Shown one piece after another: positions 1 through 7,809 of a stretch of 20,572 nt of DNA. The stretch spans positions 1 to 20,572 of the forward strand of contig JALHJD010000021.1 of NCBI GenBank assembly GCA_022837185.1, read 5' to 3'. The notes under the pieces were generated by a model that was not told the origin of the DNA, did not search any database, and was given only the letters and a program-made list of their open reading frames with translations. The first letter of the stretch is position 1; every line of letters starts with the position of its first letter. A program made the translations under genes and the position numbers. Origin of the DNA: Desulfobacteraceae bacterium. Lineage in GTDB: Bacteria; Desulfobacterota; Desulfobulbia; Desulfobulbales; Desulfobulbaceae.

Positions 1-581
1 CATATAAATCTCTTCTTCTTCAAAAAATCCCGGGCGATCTGGTGGGGTTTGCCGCCGGATGCGACTGCGGCGAGGAGCTGGGGATAGCTGTTTTCCGAGG
101 TTATGCCGGCCAGCTTTTCAATGACCCGGGGCAGGGCCGGGTATTCCATGAGGATGCCTTCGGCGATTGCCGCGGCATCGACAAACCGATCATCACCCTC
201 AGCCGACGGGCTGCCGAAGGGCTTCAGCATGACCAGCCGCAGTTCTTTCCGGTACGCCTCCTTCACCGCCGCAAACACGGCGTCGGCATCCCCGTCCGGC
301 TCCCTGTCCAGCCGCTGCAGGGCGCGGCCGGTGTTCTCGGCCATGATGTTCACTTCACCCTTTTCCACCGCCTCGTACAGCTTCCCGGAGTCATTGAAAA
401 ACTGAACGTTGACGGTGGTGCCGGTCCGTTCATTGATGATCACGGCCATCAACTGCGCCAGCAGCTGGTCGTTGGGCCCGTCAAGGGCGCCGATGACCAG
501 GGTCTTGCCGACACAGGCCAGCGAGTTTGTGCCGCAAAGCATCAGCACGGCCGCTACCGCCAAAAGAATTTGTTTTTTCAT
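1..581 (-). CDS. Short OpuAC-type (glycine betaine/choline family) substrate-binding protein, 3' end cut by window edge
   Basis: The frame runs from an ATG at 581 to the window edge, giving 193 codons plus two bases, so the stop codon lies outside. A strong Shine-Dalgarno sequence (AGGAGG, 591-597) precedes the start. Residues 1-22 form a Sec signal peptide ending S-L-A before Cys23; the -3/-2 residues do not make a canonical lipobox. Residues 27-90 resemble the first lobe of OpuAC/OpuBC periplasmic binding proteins, including the segment AENTGRAL, which corresponds to the family's EYTGTAL region. The C-terminus (LAAVASGGKPHQIARDFLKK) resembles the usual end of these proteins, so little is missing. 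At about 195 residues it is much shorter than the normal 270-300; the middle (lobe II) part appears absent. No permease or ATPase gene is visible in the window. It is probably last or near last in the HupE/beta-helix operon, 46 bp behind the preceding gene. Ligand unknown. Confidence 0.7.
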   Translation of the reverse strand, partial: MKKQILLAVAAVLMLCGTNSLACVGKTLVIGALDGPNDQLLAQLMAVIINERTGTTVNVQFFNDSGKLYEAVEKGEVNIMAENTGRALQRLDREPDGDADAVFAAVKEAYRKELRLVMLKPFGSPSAEGDDRFVDAAAIAEGILMEYPALPRVIEKLAGITSENSYPQLLAAVASGGKPHQIARDFLKKKRFI

Positions 582-627
582 CGTTGTCACTCCTCCTGGT
601 TCATCTGAATTCAAACAACCGCAATAT

Positions 628-1356
628 CTATTCCTGCATCAGGATATCTACATCTTTGATCGGCCCGTCTATCACGACGACCCGCAGCAGGGGGACCGTG
701 TCCGCATCCGGGGGGAAAGTCCGCGACGATCCCAGCCAGTAGGCGCCGGCGGGAAGAAAAAGGGTGTACCCTCCCCCGGCATCGGTCCAGGTCGAGACAT
801 AGTCGGGAATCCCTCCGCCGTCCTTCTCCCGCCGGGCAAAGGCGTACCCATTTGCCGCCGGCTCTCCCTCCCCGGTCAGCAGCCTCCCTTCAACCCGCAG
901 ATAGGAGGTATCCAGTTTCGCGTCCAGCAGCGAAGTCTCGCGCAGATCGCGGACGATGTACTCCTCCTCCACCGTTTCCCCGGACCTGACGTCCGTCTCC
1001 AGCGGCGCACCCGAATGCCTGTCGCCCGGGAGAAGGGGACCATACTGCTCAACGCCCTGTCGCACCCGGGCAACGGTCCAGTACCGACCGGCGGGCAGGG
1101 TGATCCGGAAGGCGCCGGTCCCGTCCGTGGCCCGGGAAATATAGTCGGCGGGCCGCCGGGTGTTGGGACTGCTGTAGACGAACACCGAAGCCCCGGCCAC
1201 AGGATTGCGGGAGACATCCAGGACCACGCCGGCCAGGATCCCGCTCTCCCCGCCGGCCGCCGAATACGGGCCGGCAAGGGCAAGCAGGGCCGCCAGGCAC
1301 AACGCAGCAGCCGCCAGCGTAACTCTTTTTCTTTCTGCCGCAACTCCTGCCACCAT
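628..1356 (-). CDS. Secreted protein with two carboxypeptidase-regulatory-like (CarboxypepD_reg) domains
   Basis: This is a 242-residue protein. Residues 1-35 form a Sec signal peptide with a long Ala/Leu core, so it is exported. Two homologous beta-sandwich repeats follow. Residues 39-95 read GVVLDVSRNPVAGASVFVY, then a TDGTGAFRITLPAGRYW segment. Residues 153-215 read VEGRLLTGEGEPAANGYAF, then a TDAGGGYTLFLPAGAYW segment. The pattern G-x-V-x-D/G...P-V/A-x-G-A followed by T-D-x-x-G-x-F/Y-x-L-P-A-G is that of the carboxypeptidase regulatory-like/Cna-B-like fold. No catalytic domain is attached. The start codon directly follows the stop of the upstream beta-helix gene (TAAATG), and a GAGGTG seven bases upstream lies inside that gene, which indicates translational coupling. 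Role unknown; a structural or ligand-binding partner of the beta-helix protein is an inference from the coupling. Confidence 0.8.
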   Translation of the reverse strand: MVAGVAAERKRVTLAAAALCLAALLALAGPYSAAGGESGILAGVVLDVSRNPVAGASVFVYSSPNTRRPADYISRATDGTGAFRITLPAGRYWTVARVRQGVEQYGPLLPGDRHSGAPLETDVRSGETVEEEYIVRDLRETSLLDAKLDTSYLRVEGRLLTGEGEPAANGYAFARREKDGGGIPDYVSTWTDAGGGYTLFLPAGAYWLGSSRTFPPDADTVPLLRVVVIDGPIKDVDILMQE

Positions 1357-3852
1357 TTACTGCACCTCGTCGGCAACGGATATCTCGAGGGGCTGCTCAA
1401 GGGGCGGATCATAGAGCACCATGCCTATGCCCGGCTCCCGCCGGCCGTCAAAGAATGTTTCCTCCGGGTCGCCGATTCCCCACCAGTTCCCGCCGGCCCG
1501 GATATCCTCACGGTTGAAATCCCCCACCCAGACATTGTAGTCGTTGTTGGCGAAAATATTGTTGCCGGTGATGGTCAGTCCGCCGCCCTGCTCCCGGACA
1601 AAAATGCCCTTGTTGTTGGCGGTGATGATGTTGTTGCTGATTTCGGCCGTGCCCCGGAAGGCCCTGATGCCGATACCGTTGTCCCTGAACAGGGAATTGC
1701 CAACCCGCAGGGGTCCGCTGCGGAAGCGGATGCCGCCCTCGTTGCCGCTGAACGAGCAGCCGGTAATCGACAGGGGGGAGAAATGGCTGTGGATCCCCCA
1801 GGCGGCAAAATGCACATCACAGTTGGCAAATCGGCTGCCGTCCGAATACTCCACCAGGATCTCCCCCCAGGTTCCCGGCTTATCTCCTTCCGCCGCGGTG
1901 AAGGTGATGCGCCGGTCCATCGTGCCCAGGGCCAGCAGCCGTCCCCGGACGTTCATGCCGGCGTCTTTCCCGAACCGGACGACGGAGCCGGGCCGGATCC
2001 CCAAGGTCGTGCCCAAGGGCACGGATACGGCCGTCGGAACGATGATCGTGCCGGACCAGTCGAGATCGAGGGGGATATCGGCCAGGGGCCATTGGAACGG
2101 CGGCGGTTCCTCCGCCGCCGGGTCGTAGTGCACCCTGCCCCGGGCCGGATCGTCCTCCTGATCGTAGATGAGCGGCTCGATTTCATCCTGACCGAACCAG
2201 TTCAACGGCGCGGTCACATCCTGTCCATCTTCCACGCCGATGGCGTACAAGCGGGTATCGCTGAAGGTGTTGCCGGTGATCTCCCCCTGGAAGGCAACGA
2301 CCCCGATGCCCCGTTCGCCGTTGGCGGCAATATGGTTGTCCCTGATCACCGCGGCCGCGTCGCGCAGGGCGAGGCCGCTCAGGCCGTTGGCCTGGATGAA
2401 GTTGCCGCTGATTTCCATGTTGTCGCCGGCACGAATGGACAGCCCGGCTTCACCGTTTTGCAGCAGCAGGTTGCCGGTTACCGCCCCATAGCTGGCATCG
2501 CTGAACATCAGCCCGAAGCGGTTGTGGTCAAAAATATTGCCGGTCACGGCGGGAAACCCCTCCCTGATCTTCAGGCCGAAATCAAGGTTGTGGCTGAAGC
2601 GGTTGGCCTCGGCGGTCAGCCGTGTCCGGAAAAAATTGGCCCCGAACACGTTGCCCAGCAGTTGGTTGCCGGTAAAGGCGATCTCGGAATCCCGGGCCTG
2701 GACCGCGCTGGTGTTGTGGTAAAAAACATTGCCGCGCAGATCGACCGTTGATTCCTGGAACTGGATGCCCCGGTAATTGTTGCGGAACACGCTATTGTGG
2801 ACCGCGACATGGGAAAAATGAAAATGGAGGCCGCGATAGGCGTCTTCAAACTGGCAGTACTCGATGATGTTCCGGGCGCCGTCGCTGTTCATGATATTGA
2901 CCGCGTCCCAGCTTCCTTTCCCGGCGTTTTTTGCCGCGGACCTGAAGACAATGGGGTTTTCCGCCGTTCCCTTGGCGATAAGAACGCCCTGAAGCATCAG
3001 CCCGTTTTCGCCTATGGAGTCGCCGTTGCTATCCCTGGAGGTGAACTCGACAACGGTGCCGGGCAGAATGATCAGGCGGCTGCCGGCCGGGACCCTGACC
3101 CGGCCGCTGACCAGGATATGCCCCTGCCAGACCGCATCCCCCTGCAGCACTTCGTCCCCCACTTCCCGCCTGCTTCCAGCGGGGGCAGCTTCATAGGAGG
3201 GCAGCCGACCGTCGAATTCCCCCGCTTCGGGGGCATGAATGTCCTTTTTTTCATTCTCGGCCACCGTGGTGTTGCGCCGGTTCACCTCTGCCCCGTTCAA
3301 AACCACCAGACCGTAGTCGTTGCCGGAGATCCGCGAATCGGCCACCTTGACGACGCTTTCCCTGTTGTGCACCACCAGGCCGTAGCGGTTGGCGGTCAGC
3401 GTCGAGCCCGATATGTCGACGGTGCCGCCAAGCACCCATATCCCGGTTTCCGCGTTCTCAATGGTGCAGAAACGTAGGACGGCGGAGCCGCCGTCAATGA
3501 TGATGCCGGCCCAGGTTTGTCCCGGTTCCCCGCTCTCCTCCCGCAGGCGGAAGGCGACGCCGTTGTCCGGCCGGCCTTCGATATTGAGTGTCCCGCGCAC
3601 GGTGATCTCGGTCAGGGAGGACATGTACTCGGGATCGGTTCGGGTGCTGTCGGCGGCAATGACCCCGACCCTGGCCCCGGGCCTGACCGTCAGGGTCACG
3701 CCCCGGGGAACGACAATATTGTCCTCCAGCAGAACGTCGCCCTCCCAGACTGTGTCTTCAAGCAAGACCAGGCCGTGCGCCGGAGCGGAAAAATGAAAAA
3801 AAGCTCCCAGGCAAAAGAGAAGGCGGATCAGGGAAGGCCGGAATCGCATCAT
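1357..3852 (-). CDS. Large secreted right-handed parallel beta-helix (NosD/periplasmic copper-binding-like) protein
   Basis: This 831-residue protein has a Sec signal peptide (residues 1-26, ending APAHG). The rest consists of parallel beta-helix coils, with very many short repeats of the N-x-F/I...N-x-x-G-I/L type, for example ISGNDYGLVV and ITANNKGIFV. Three internal modules are visible. They begin near residues 33, 238 and 597, each with an opening of the type D-T/A-V-W-x-G-x-I/V...V-P-x-G-x-x-L-x-I/V-x-P-G. Modules 2 and 3 end with an NW[F/W]G motif and a V-x-Y-D-P strand, a common closing signature of such helices. Homologous folds occur in NosD, pectin lyases and cell-surface adhesins. 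No catalytic residues can be assigned. The gene lies 21 bp behind hupE and abuts the next gene, so these are co-transcribed. Upstream of the start I see no strong ribosome-binding site; ATG at 3849 is an alternative start. A surface or periplasmic binding scaffold is most likely. Confidence 0.85.
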   Translation of the reverse strand: MMRFRPSLIRLLFCLGAFFHFSAPAHGLVLLEDTVWEGDVLLEDNIVVPRGVTLTVRPGARVGVIAADSTRTDPEYMSSLTEITVRGTLNIEGRPDNGVAFRLREESGEPGQTWAGIIIDGGSAVLRFCTIENAETGIWVLGGTVDISGSTLTANRYGLVVHNRESVVKVADSRISGNDYGLVVLNGAEVNRRNTTVAENEKKDIHAPEAGEFDGRLPSYEAAPAGSRREVGDEVLQGDAVWQGHILVSGRVRVPAGSRLIILPGTVVEFTSRDSNGDSIGENGLMLQGVLIAKGTAENPIVFRSAAKNAGKGSWDAVNIMNSDGARNIIEYCQFEDAYRGLHFHFSHVAVHNSVFRNNYRGIQFQESTVDLRGNVFYHNTSAVQARDSEIAFTGNQLLGNVFGANFFRTRLTAEANRFSHNLDFGLKIREGFPAVTGNIFDHNRFGLMFSDASYGAVTGNLLLQNGEAGLSIRAGDNMEISGNFIQANGLSGLALRDAAAVIRDNHIAANGERGIGVVAFQGEITGNTFSDTRLYAIGVEDGQDVTAPLNWFGQDEIEPLIYDQEDDPARGRVHYDPAAEEPPPFQWPLADIPLDLDWSGTIIVPTAVSVPLGTTLGIRPGSVVRFGKDAGMNVRGRLLALGTMDRRITFTAAEGDKPGTWGEILVEYSDGSRFANCDVHFAAWGIHSHFSPLSITGCSFSGNEGGIRFRSGPLRVGNSLFRDNGIGIRAFRGTAEISNNIITANNKGIFVREQGGGLTITGNNIFANNDYNVWVGDFNREDIRAGGNWWGIGDPEETFFDGRREPGIGMVLYDPPLEQPLEISVADEVQ

Positions 3853-3873
3853 GGACCAGAAGGCAGGGGTTGC

Positions 3874-4464
3874 TCAGAATTTGACCAGGATATGGATGAT
3901 GTACACCCCGATGCCGGCGATGCCGGCCCCGACATAGCGAAGGGTCTGGGCCCCGTTTCTGATGATCGACGCCGAAAGGCCCACCCCAACGCCGGCCAGA
4001 TGAATGGCCGCGGTCCCCAGAAGGAATCCGATGGAGAAAATCAGCGGCGAGGCCATGGCCGGCATTTCCGCCCCATGGGCATGCCCATGGAAAACGGCGA
4101 AAAAGGCAACCCCGATATGGGCCGCGGCCGTATGTATTTTTTTGCCCCTGGCCACCGCCAGCCCAAGGATCAGCACCGAAAGAGCGATGCCGTACTCAAC
4201 CCCGGGAAGAGGAATGCCCTGCATGCCGAGGAATCCGCCCAGACCCATGACCGTGACAAAGGTCAGGGGCACGGTCCAGATGGCCCGGCCGCCCATCTGG
4301 GCGCTGACGATGCCGACGCTCAGCATGGCCAGCAGATGGTCGAACCCCAGGACCGGATGAAAAACCCCGGACAGAAACCCGGTCTCCCCCTGGAAAGTGT
4401 GGGCCGCCGCCAGACCCGGGAAGCCCAGGACGACCAGGAGTGTCATACATATTTTTTTCATCAT
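3874..4464 (-). CDS. hupE: HupE/UreJ family nickel/cobalt permease
   Basis: This is a 196-residue membrane protein. The start at 4464 is chosen because GGAGGGG (4470-4476) lies six bases upstream; an upstream in-frame ATG at 4593 would add residues encoded by the hexamer repeat and BIME and is rejected. A cleavable signal (residues 1-21, ending AAA) leaves His22 as the mature N-terminus. The family signature HPVLGFDHLLAM lies at 36-47 and a histidine cluster FHGHAHGAE at 125-133, both in or next to membrane helices. About six hydrophobic segments follow the signal. HupE and UreJ proteins carry out secondary uptake of Ni2+ (or Co2+) for hydrogenase and urease maturation. No hydrogenase or urease gene is in the window, so the metal's user is unknown. 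The gene leads an operon with the beta-helix and CarboxypepD-like proteins. Confidence 0.88.
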   Translation of the reverse strand: MMKKICMTLLVVLGFPGLAAAHTFQGETGFLSGVFHPVLGFDHLLAMLSVGIVSAQMGGRAIWTVPLTFVTVMGLGGFLGMQGIPLPGVEYGIALSVLILGLAVARGKKIHTAAAHIGVAFFAVFHGHAHGAEMPAMASPLIFSIGFLLGTAAIHLAGVGVGLSASIIRNGAQTLRYVGAGIAGIGVYIIHILVKF

Positions 4465-4510
4465 GTTACCCCTCCAATGTTTGCGCACCCGCCTTACAAT
4501 TGGTGAAAGG

Positions 4511-4555
4511 TTTCTCGATTTCGATCCCGATACCGATTTCGATTTCGATTTCGAC
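4511..4555. repeat. Hexanucleotide tandem repeat (GATTTC)n
   Basis: About seven units of a GATTTC-type hexamer lie upstream of hupE (consensus G-A-T-T-T-C with GATCCC and GATACC variants). It is 47 bp from the hupE start codon, on the side where its promoter would be expected. Confidence 0.85.
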
Positions 4556-4561
4556 AAAAGC

Positions 4562-4637
4562 GTAGGTTGGGGTGAGCCCGCGAACCCCAACAATTTCGAG
4601 CGGTTGCGTTGGGGTTCGCCAGCTCACCCCAACCTAC
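4562..4637. repeat. BIME copy 1: two inverted GTAG-footed REP sequences
   Basis: Perfect 16-bp outer arms GTAGGTTGGGGTGAGC (4562-4577) and its reverse complement (4622-4637) enclose inner arms GCGAACCCCAAC (4580-4591) and GTTGGGGTTCGC (4608-4619). Each half is itself a REP-like unit: foot GTAG, then TTGGGGT, a 10-nt loop, then ACCCCAA. The two halves face each other. It separates the phnD-like gene end (4672) from hupE and could form a terminator-like hairpin in RNA. Confidence 0.9.
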
Positions 4638-4671
4638 CAACTAAAAGTCTACAGCCTAAAAAGCTTCAGCC

Positions 4672-5565
4672 TCAATATTCCTGATACGGCGGCATGTTGG
4701 TTCGTCTGGCCATGTCCCGGACGATGTCGAAATCGCTGTCCTGCACGGCTTCAAAGCCGTCCGTCAGGGAGCGGGCCAGGACGCTGACCCGTTCGCCGTT
4801 CATTTCGACGGTATCGTCCATGGTCAGTTGCAGCACCGCATTTTTGAAGCGCTGGGCAAACTGCTCGTCCACTCTCTGGGTCACGGCGAAATTACAATAG
4901 GGAATGACCGGCCCCTCGGCGACAACGACAAACTCCTCGGGATCGATCCTGCCCTCCTCGGCCATCAGTTCAAAATCAAAAATCGGAATGGCGCCGGCAT
5001 CATATTTTTCAAACATGACCCCGTAGATCACCTTCTCGTGCTTGAACGAGCCGGGCGGGATGGTGTAAAAAGCCAGGTCCTCCTCGGGGTCGAGACCGCT
5101 TCGCTCCAGCAGGTCGATCTGGCTCATGAAGCCGGTGGGGGCCAGCATGGGCCCGAAGATCATGCTTTTTCCCCTGAGGTCCTCAACGGAGGCGATGCCG
5201 CTTTTCTTGAGGGCCAGGATGACTCCCTGGGAGCCGTATCCATGGGAACCGCGTTTTTCCCCGGCCAGGACCTCCACGCCGTTGAACCGCTGCATCATGA
5301 TATAGAGCAGGGAATTGGTGTGGGTGAAATGAAGGTTGTCGACTTCCTTCATAAAATCGTTGGTGTCAATGGCCACCGCCTCGAAACGCGCCCCCAGCTT
5401 TTCCCCCAGGTACCTGGTCAGGGGCAGGAACCTGTCCAGGGTTTCCTTCTCGGAATTGCAGATCATGTAGCCGATGCGATAGGTCGGCAGTTCTTCCGAG
5501 GGCGAGGAACCGCAGGCGGCCAGCAGGAAAAGGGAAAAAAGGATGAGGGCTGATTGCCGGTACAT
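4672..5565 (-). CDS. PhnD-like phosphate/phosphonate-family substrate-binding lipoprotein
   Basis: This is a 297-residue protein with a lipoprotein signal peptide; the lipobox LAAC ends at Cys18, so it is predicted to be membrane-anchored outside the cytoplasmic membrane. After a short linker, residues 28-290 match the PhnD/type 2 periplasmic binding fold of phosphate/phosphite/phosphonate ABC transporters. The sequence opens with YRIGYMICNSEKETLDRFLP and has L-x-x-Y-L-x-x-x-L-G, a V-E-D-L-R-G-K segment near 128-134, and FGPMLAPTGFMSQ after it. The start at 5565 has GGAAGG seven bases upstream. No ABC permease or ATPase is adjacent, so it may serve a distant transporter or a sensor rather than direct uptake. 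The start lies inside the overlapping reading frame of the upstream TPR gene, suggesting coupled translation. Ligand not predictable from sequence. Confidence 0.85.
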   Translation of the reverse strand: MYRQSALILFSLFLLAACGSSPSEELPTYRIGYMICNSEKETLDRFLPLTRYLGEKLGARFEAVAIDTNDFMKEVDNLHFTHTNSLLYIMMQRFNGVEVLAGEKRGSHGYGSQGVILALKKSGIASVEDLRGKSMIFGPMLAPTGFMSQIDLLERSGLDPEEDLAFYTIPPGSFKHEKVIYGVMFEKYDAGAIPIFDFELMAEEGRIDPEEFVVVAEGPVIPYCNFAVTQRVDEQFAQRFKNAVLQLTMDDTVEMNGERVSVLARSLTDGFEAVQDSDFDIVRDMARRTNMPPYQEY

Positions 5566-6172
5566 TGATGACCTTCCGTTGTTGATGATTGTTTTGCATA
5601 TTGCTCATTGCCGACTGGACTGCTTCCAGGAATTCGGCGGCCTGTTTTTCGCCGGTCCCGTCCGGATACTGTTTCCCGTACAAATCCAGGGCGCTCTGAT
5701 AGGCGGCCGCCGCCTCGGGGAGCCTGCCCTTTTTTTCCAGGGCCTGTCCCAGGTGATAATGGGTCATCATGTCATCGCCCTTCAAGGCAATGGCCCGTTG
5801 ATGATACTCCACCGCTTCATCGTACTGCTGCCGGGCCGCCTGCACCAGACCCATGCCGTCCAGCGCATCATAATTGTCGGGCTCCTTCCGCAGAATCGTG
5901 GAAAATTCCCCGGCGGCCAGGTCCAGCTTGCCCAGCCGGTAAAAAACCATGCCCAGTTTGTTGCGAATGGTCAGGTCGTTGGGCCGGAATTCCAGATAAA
6001 TAAGGTATTCGGTCTCCGCCACCGAATCGGGCATGTTGTCGGCGCTGACATGGGCAAGGGACCATCCCGCCGGCAGCGCCGCAGCCAGGGCCAGGAAGCA
6101 GAAAAACACGATCAGGCGCGGAGACCAAAAAAATATTTGATTACCACTGATCCTCACCAACGTTTTGATCAT
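5366..6172 (-). CDS. Membrane-anchored TPR protein with an unusual C-terminal extension overlapping the next gene
   Basis: The ATG at 6172 gives 268 residues. Residues 15-40 are a hydrophobic signal or anchor segment (LIVFFCFLALAAALP core). Residues 51-165 hold three to four tetratricopeptide repeats with the usual spacing (N-x-L-G-x-x-F/L...A...P-D/N...A-L), for example IRNKLGMVFYRLGKLDLAAG and MMTHYHLGQALEKKGRLPEA. Residues 1-202 are credible. From about residue 203 the frame overlaps the phnD-like gene by 200 nt, with Pro/Arg-rich low-quality sequence. A one-base shift would stop translation at a TGA just after the codons for EAVQS, so a frameshift or a lost stop is possible. The start is also uncertain: there is no ribosome-binding site, and codons 6-12 fall in an inverted-repeat arm (6138-6156). 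Likely a scaffold or periplasmic partner of the PhnD-like protein. Confidence 0.65.
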   Translation of the reverse strand: MIKTLVRISGNQIFFWSPRLIVFFCFLALAAALPAGWSLAHVSADNMPDSVAETEYLIYLEFRPNDLTIRNKLGMVFYRLGKLDLAAGEFSTILRKEPDNYDALDGMGLVQAARQQYDEAVEYHQRAIALKGDDMMTHYHLGQALEKKGRLPEAAAAYQSALDLYGKQYPDGTGEKQAAEFLEAVQSAMSNMQNNHQQRKVINVPAISPHPFFPFPAGRLRFLALGRTADLSHRLHDLQFREGNPGQVPAPDQVPGGKAGGAFRGGGH

Positions 6173-6326
6173 GGCTTGAAACTTATTGAAATTATGTGTA
6201 TTTGTCATTTCGACCGCAGGGAGAAATCTCACATCCTCGGCGCAAGGAGATTTCTCACATCCGTTCGAAATGACAGCCTTTTTTTCAAGTACCAGCAATA
6301 CATTTGCTGAGGATTGGTGGTAATCA
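6138..6326. repeat. Inverted repeat, 19-bp arms around the TPR gene start
   Basis: Arm 1 is at 6138-6156 (TGATTACCACTGATCCTCA) and arm 2 at 6308-6326 (TGAGGATTGGTGGTAATCA). The reverse complement of arm 1 matches arm 2 at 17 of 19 positions. The arms flank the palindromic element at 6203-6275, and the left one lies inside the TPR coding region. Confidence 0.7.
6203..6275. repeat. Palindromic intergenic repeat of the GTCATTTCGACCGCAGGGAG type
   Basis: Outer arms TGTCATTTCGA (6203-6213) and TCGAAATGACA (6265-6275) are perfect inverted repeats, with inner GAGAAATCTC (6221-6230) and GAGATTTCTC (6247-6256). A half copy lies at 19814-19840. Similar intergenic repeats are common in several bacterial phyla. 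It sits between the lyase operon end and the TPR gene. Confidence 0.85.
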
Positions 6327-6363
6327 CAAAAAAATATCATTGCTGTTCTTCGCATAAAAGTTA

Positions 6364-7809
6364 TCAACATATCCCTGCATCCCGTAGCGGACAGGGGGTG
6401 ACTGCGCCCAAGTCCTCTCCATGGGCGGCCAGCCATGCCCCGGCCTCCTGCACCACCCGGTCGGTCAGCTCGCCGGCCAGGCCGACATGCCGGGCCGGAT
6501 CTATGGCCATCTGCAGTTCTTCCCTGGTAAACACTTCCCTGATATCCGGATGCCCGGCGAGGAAATCGATGAACGGCCTGTCCGCGCTCCAGCCGCCGTT
6601 CCTGGCCTCCATGGACAGTTCGTACAGGAGGTGGTGGGCGGCCTGCTTGCCCATGTTCTCCGCCAGCCGGAACATCAGGGCCTCGGTGGCGATCAGGCCC
6701 GCCGCCTGCTCCACGTTGCGGCGGATCGTTGCCTCGTGGACGATCAGGTTGTCCAGTATGGTCTGCATAAGCGAGAGGGCGCCGCAGGCATACAGGGAGG
6801 CATCGGTCAAGGCCGCCCATTCCAGCCGGACGGCCCGGTAATCCCGTTCATGTTCGCTGATCAGGGTCTCAAAACCCAGGGATGCCTTGTTCCTCACCAG
6901 CCGGGCCAGGACCACGACCTGCTCGCACAGCTCGGGATTGCGCTTATGGGGCATGGTGGTGCTGCCGATCTTGCCCATGTGAAACGGTTCTTCTAACTCG
7001 CCGATCTCGTCCCGGGACAGTTGACAGATCTCGTTGGCGATCTTGCCCAGCGTTCCGGCGACAATGGCCATGGCCGCCAGCAGCTCGGCCAGCCGGTCCC
7101 GCGAGGTGTGCCAGGCCGATAACGGCGGGGCCAGGCCCAGCCGGGCCGAGAAGCGGTTGAGCAGTTCAATGCCGTGGCCGTCGAACGCCGCCATGGTGCC
7201 CACCCCGCCGAACAATTGCGCGACCGGGACGCTGTGCCGGCAGTTCCGCAGCCGGTTGCCGTTGCGGATCATTTCATCCAGCCATACGGCCAGCTTGGCC
7301 CCCAGGGTGGTGGGCAAGGCCTGCTGGCCGTGGGTCCGGGCAATGGTCACCACGTCCCGGTACGTTTCGGCCAGGGCGGCAAGCCGGGCAATGATGCGGC
7401 CCGCATCCCGCTCCAGAATGGCCAGCACATCCTTTATTTCAAGAGATTGGGCGGTATCCTGGATGTCCTGGGTGGTGGCGCCGTAATGGATGTATCGGCC
7501 CGCCTCAGGGGAGACCACCTTCTGCCAGGCGTTGAGCAGCGGGATCAGCGAGTGGCCGGTCCGGGCGATATCTTCCTTAATGGCCGTCTGATCCAGCAGG
7601 TCGAGCCGGGCGGTTTCCACAATTTCCCGGGCCGCGGAAGCGGGGATGGTCCCCAGCTCGGCCTGGCTCAGGGCCAGGGCCGCCTCGACGTCGAGCCAGC
7701 GCTGGAGCCTGCGCAGATCGCAGAAAAGCCGCCGCGCTTCCATGGTGGCATAGCCGCCGCCGTAAAAACGGGAATCGACAATGTGGCTCCTGGGGGCATG
7801 GCAGGTCAT
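6364..7809 (-). CDS. Fumarate-lyase superfamily enzyme, PcaB/adenylosuccinate-lyase-like (lyase B)
   Basis: This 481-residue protein is of normal length for the aspartase/fumarase superfamily, which performs anti-elimination of fumarate or related lactonisations as homotetramers in the cytoplasm. The three conserved regions are present: HYGATTQD (108-115), RTHGQQALP (158-166) and the signature loop GSTTMPHKRNP (282-292). HYGATTQD and the MPHKRNP version of the loop are typical of 3-carboxy-cis,cis-muconate cycloisomerase-like and adenylosuccinate-lyase-like members, not of aspartase or class II fumarase (MPGKVNP). The true substrate cannot be told. The start codon overlaps the stop of the preceding paralogue in an ATGA, so the two are translationally coupled and may form a hetero-oligomer or catalyse consecutive steps. 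It is the last gene of the three-gene operon. Confidence 0.88.
   Translation of the reverse strand: MTCHAPRSHIVDSRFYGGGYATMEARRLFCDLRRLQRWLDVEAALALSQAELGTIPASAAREIVETARLDLLDQTAIKEDIARTGHSLIPLLNAWQKVVSPEAGRYIHYGATTQDIQDTAQSLEIKDVLAILERDAGRIIARLAALAETYRDVVTIARTHGQQALPTTLGAKLAVWLDEMIRNGNRLRNCRHSVPVAQLFGGVGTMAAFDGHGIELLNRFSARLGLAPPLSAWHTSRDRLAELLAAMAIVAGTLGKIANEICQLSRDEIGELEEPFHMGKIGSTTMPHKRNPELCEQVVVLARLVRNKASLGFETLISEHERDYRAVRLEWAALTDASLYACGALSLMQTILDNLIVHEATIRRNVEQAAGLIATEALMFRLAENMGKQAAHHLLYELSMEARNGGWSADRPFIDFLAGHPDIREVFTREELQMAIDPARHVGLAGELTDRVVQEAGAWLAAHGEDLGAVTPCPLRDAGIC

Noticed and set aside
409..2751. A 780-codon open frame on the plus strand opposite the beta-helix and CarboxypepD-like genes
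   Set aside because: It is Pro/Gly/Arg-rich without recognisable domains and lies antisense to genes with signal peptides, repeats and ribosome-binding sites; GC-rich codon use opens the opposite frame.
3874..4593. Longer HupE starting at 4593
   Set aside because: The extra 43 codons are translated from the hexamer repeat and the BIME; the start at 4464 has a strong ribosome-binding site and a signal peptide.
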